From positions 186,001 through 250,000 of the forward strand of contig NZ_CP071635.1 in assembly GCF_017357385.1 (NCBI RefSeq): a DNA stretch of 64,000 nucleotides, in the 5' to 3' direction. Positions within the stretch are counted from its first letter, which is position 1. Each line of letters opens with the position of its first letter. Made by a program: the position numbers and the translations under genes. Shown one piece after another: positions 62,669-64,000 of this stretch. A model generated the notes under the pieces. That model had not been told where the DNA came from and ran no database searches. It saw nothing but the letters and a program-made list of their open reading frames with translations. The stretch is from Rhizobium sp. NZLR1. GTDB lineage: Bacteria > Pseudomonadota > Alphaproteobacteria > Rhizobiales > Rhizobiaceae.

Positions 62669-63655
62669 TTGTTTCCACACTCAAAACAGGAGAACGAAGA
62701 TGTCTGCGTCCTTGGAATCGACCCGGAAACCTACCGGGCGCATGCGCTACATTCCGGCGAGCGCGCCTGGCCGGAAACCAATTGCTATGTCGATCTCTGG
62801 ATCGAGGTTCTGGCAACATCAGGCGTTGCGCCGGAGGCGATGCTGGGCTTTACCCTGACGCAGGATTTCGAGGGCGACCAGTTCACTTTCTTCAAAGTGC
62901 CGCTCGAGGATCTCGAAGCGCTCTACGGCATTCGTGCGACCGAGCTTGCCATCTACGACCGTGTCGAACGCCATGTCGAGGTTCAGATCGCGCGGGCTCG
63001 TCTCTGCCTGATCGAAATGGATTCCTTCTACATGCCGGATACGCGCGGCACTGCTTACCGGCAGGAGCACGGCAAGACGACGGTTGCGATCAACCGGCTG
63101 GACGTTGCGGCCAAGCGCGTCGATTATTTCCACAATGCCGGTTATTTCCGGCTCGAAGGCGAGGATTTCGACGGGCTGTTCCAGCTGCTGATGGAAAACG
63201 ACCCGCCGTTCCTGCCCTACACGGAATTTGCGCGGTTCCCGGAAAGGCCGGCAGACGAAGCGCATCTGCGCGCGACCGCATGGCAGCTTGCCGGCTTTCA
63301 CTTCGCCCGGCGTCCCCGCGAAAACCCGATCCGCGCCTTTGCAAGCGTCTTTCCGCAACAGGTCGAATCGCTGGCGGAACGGCCGTTCGGCTTCTTCCAC
63401 AAATACGCCTTCAACACGCTTCGCCAGGTGGGCGCCAATTTCGAGTTGGCGGCCGATTACCTCGCCTGGCTTTCCCCTGGTGAATTCGCCGCTGCCGCCG
63501 AGCATGCCAGGCGTATTTCGGAGGTGGCGAAATCGGTGCAGTTCCAGCTTGCTCGCGCCGTCACCCGCAGGAAGTTCGAGCCGTTGCAGGCAGCACTTGA
63601 TCCGGCCGCCGATGCATGGGATTCCATGATGGCGTCGCTTGCGGGGCGAATCTGA
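62669..63655 (+). CDS. DUF1839-family protein with unclear start
   Basis: The body matches DUF1839: VLGIDPETYRAHALHSGERA, WPETNCYVDLWIEVLA, DFEGDQFTFFKVPLEDLEAL YGI and MDSFYMPDTRGTAYRQEHGK TT. Members are about 310-330 residues and occur with amino-acid:carrier-protein ligases and carrier proteins, so they may process a carrier-bound amino acid. In this frame the only candidate start is the TTG at 62669. The strong site CAGGAGAACGAAG-ATG at 62700 belongs to another frame, which ends after about 50 codons. Either a base shift near 62705 broke the true start, or the gene was fused onto a foreign 5' end. Confidence 0.75.
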   Translation: MFPHSKQENEDVCVLGIDPETYRAHALHSGERAWPETNCYVDLWIEVLATSGVAPEAMLGFTLTQDFEGDQFTFFKVPLEDLEALYGIRATELAIYDRVERHVEVQIARARLCLIEMDSFYMPDTRGTAYRQEHGKTTVAINRLDVAAKRVDYFHNAGYFRLEGEDFDGLFQLLMENDPPFLPYTEFARFPERPADEAHLRATAWQLAGFHFARRPRENPIRAFASVFPQQVESLAERPFGFFHKYAFNTLRQVGANFELAADYLAWLSPGEFAAAAEHARRISEVAKSVQFQLARAVTRRKFEPLQAALDPAADAWDSMMASLAGRI

Positions 63656-64000
63656 GGCCGGAGATCTGACCATGCGGGGGGCGTTTGGCAAGCATCGGTG
63701 CCGAGGAAAGTCTACTTTCCGAAGGCTGGAACCTGATCCTGACGGAGCCGGGCGCGTGCGCCGTGCGATGACGCAGACAGCGCGGCGGCGTGAGCCTGGC
63801 CAGGGGGGCGCGTTTTTGGTGCGAGCTGATGTGCTGGAGGAGGAATGCGGGCTGTCGGTCGCAAGGGGTTCTCTCCCCGGGGTTTCGGAGTCATAGCCCG
63901 GCTCCCGCCGGTCTGCCCTTCGTTTTCGCTGCGGTCTGAACCGGCGGCCGGTCGTTTCAAGGCCGCTGGCGCGCCGCGGAGCGGCCGGTGCAGCCTTCCT
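63656..64000. other. Window end, no gene recognised
   Basis: GC-rich sequence with short frames on both strands that lack motifs. No inverted repeat or tRNA-like structure stands out. Confidence 0.4.

Noticed and set aside
1..64000. CRISPR arrays, tRNA and rRNA genes, riboswitches, repABC origin
   Set aside because: I scanned for regularly spaced repeats, cloverleaf-like ends and RepA/RepC motifs and saw none. The ParB-like gene at 60.9 kb has no ParA or RepC beside it.

Overview
The window looks like accessory DNA from a plasmid or island of an alphaproteobacterium of the Rhizobium/Agrobacterium group. The reasons are the GC-rich coding style, rhizobial gene types (MalK/UgpC-type and MocA-type transport operons, MocR, three ROK regulators, an FnrN with anaeroboxes), IS families common in Rhizobiaceae (IS256, IS6, IS5, IS3, IS1182) and a toprim / DarB-like helicase-methylase / ParB-like block typical of large conjugative plasmids of this group. 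No tRNA, rRNA, CRISPR array or recognisable replication origin was found.

Layout. 0-0.4 kb: a vapBC toxin-antitoxin pair with a palindromic control region. 0.7-5.5 kb: unusual, partly broken hypothetical genes, including two paralogous proteins flanking a 92-residue protein that looks like a stand-alone polymorphic-toxin domain. 5.8-7.8 kb: nested IS debris (IS3 and IS5 fragments, complete IS256). 8-13 kb: a decayed redox locus (GMC oxidoreductase, sorbitol-dehydrogenase-like subunits) with one intact ferritin-like gene, a broken CoA ligase and a frameshifted MocR regulator divergent from an intact gamma-lyase-type PLP enzyme. 14.3-15.2 kb: a DapA stub cut by an IS6 element. 15.3-20.2 kb: an intact cluster of class V aminotransferase-like enzyme, LysR, RidA, nitrilase and sulfite-oxidase-type molybdoenzyme. 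20.2-22.5 kb: a gene graveyard (M20 peptidase tail, DegT head). 22.7-30.2 kb: a GntR regulator, an unrecognised protein, a secreted LamG-like protein next to a secreted glycerophosphodiesterase, and a DegT-HAD-GNAT set that looks like an amino-sugar or aminocyclitol module.

30.6-47.3 kb is the best-preserved part. ROK regulators alternate with two solute-uptake systems. One is a sugar ABC operon (Tat-exported binding protein, two permeases, MocA-type dehydrogenase, ATPase) followed by a chemoreceptor. The other is an AfuABC-like set (binding protein, ATPase, fused permease) followed by a sugar isomerase-like TIM barrel. Clear palindromes lie at 39740-39760 and 42496-42512. 47.4-50.5 kb: an IS1182 remnant, a full isocitrate dehydrogenase gene and an FnrN-type oxygen regulator with two upstream anaeroboxes. 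50.8-52.9 kb: a BadF/BadG-type sugar kinase, a GntR regulator and a broken SIS-domain gene, as in amino-sugar catabolism. 53.9-63.7 kb: the plasmid-type block toprim - very large methylase/helicase - ParB-like, followed by a DUF1839 gene whose start is in conflict with the best translation-initiation site.

Frame disruptions cluster at 0.7-5.5, 8-15, 20-22.5 and 47.4-53 kb, while 25-47 kb and 55-62.6 kb are clean. This argues for real decay around mobile elements rather than random base errors. All family calls come from motifs read by eye; no database search was possible.
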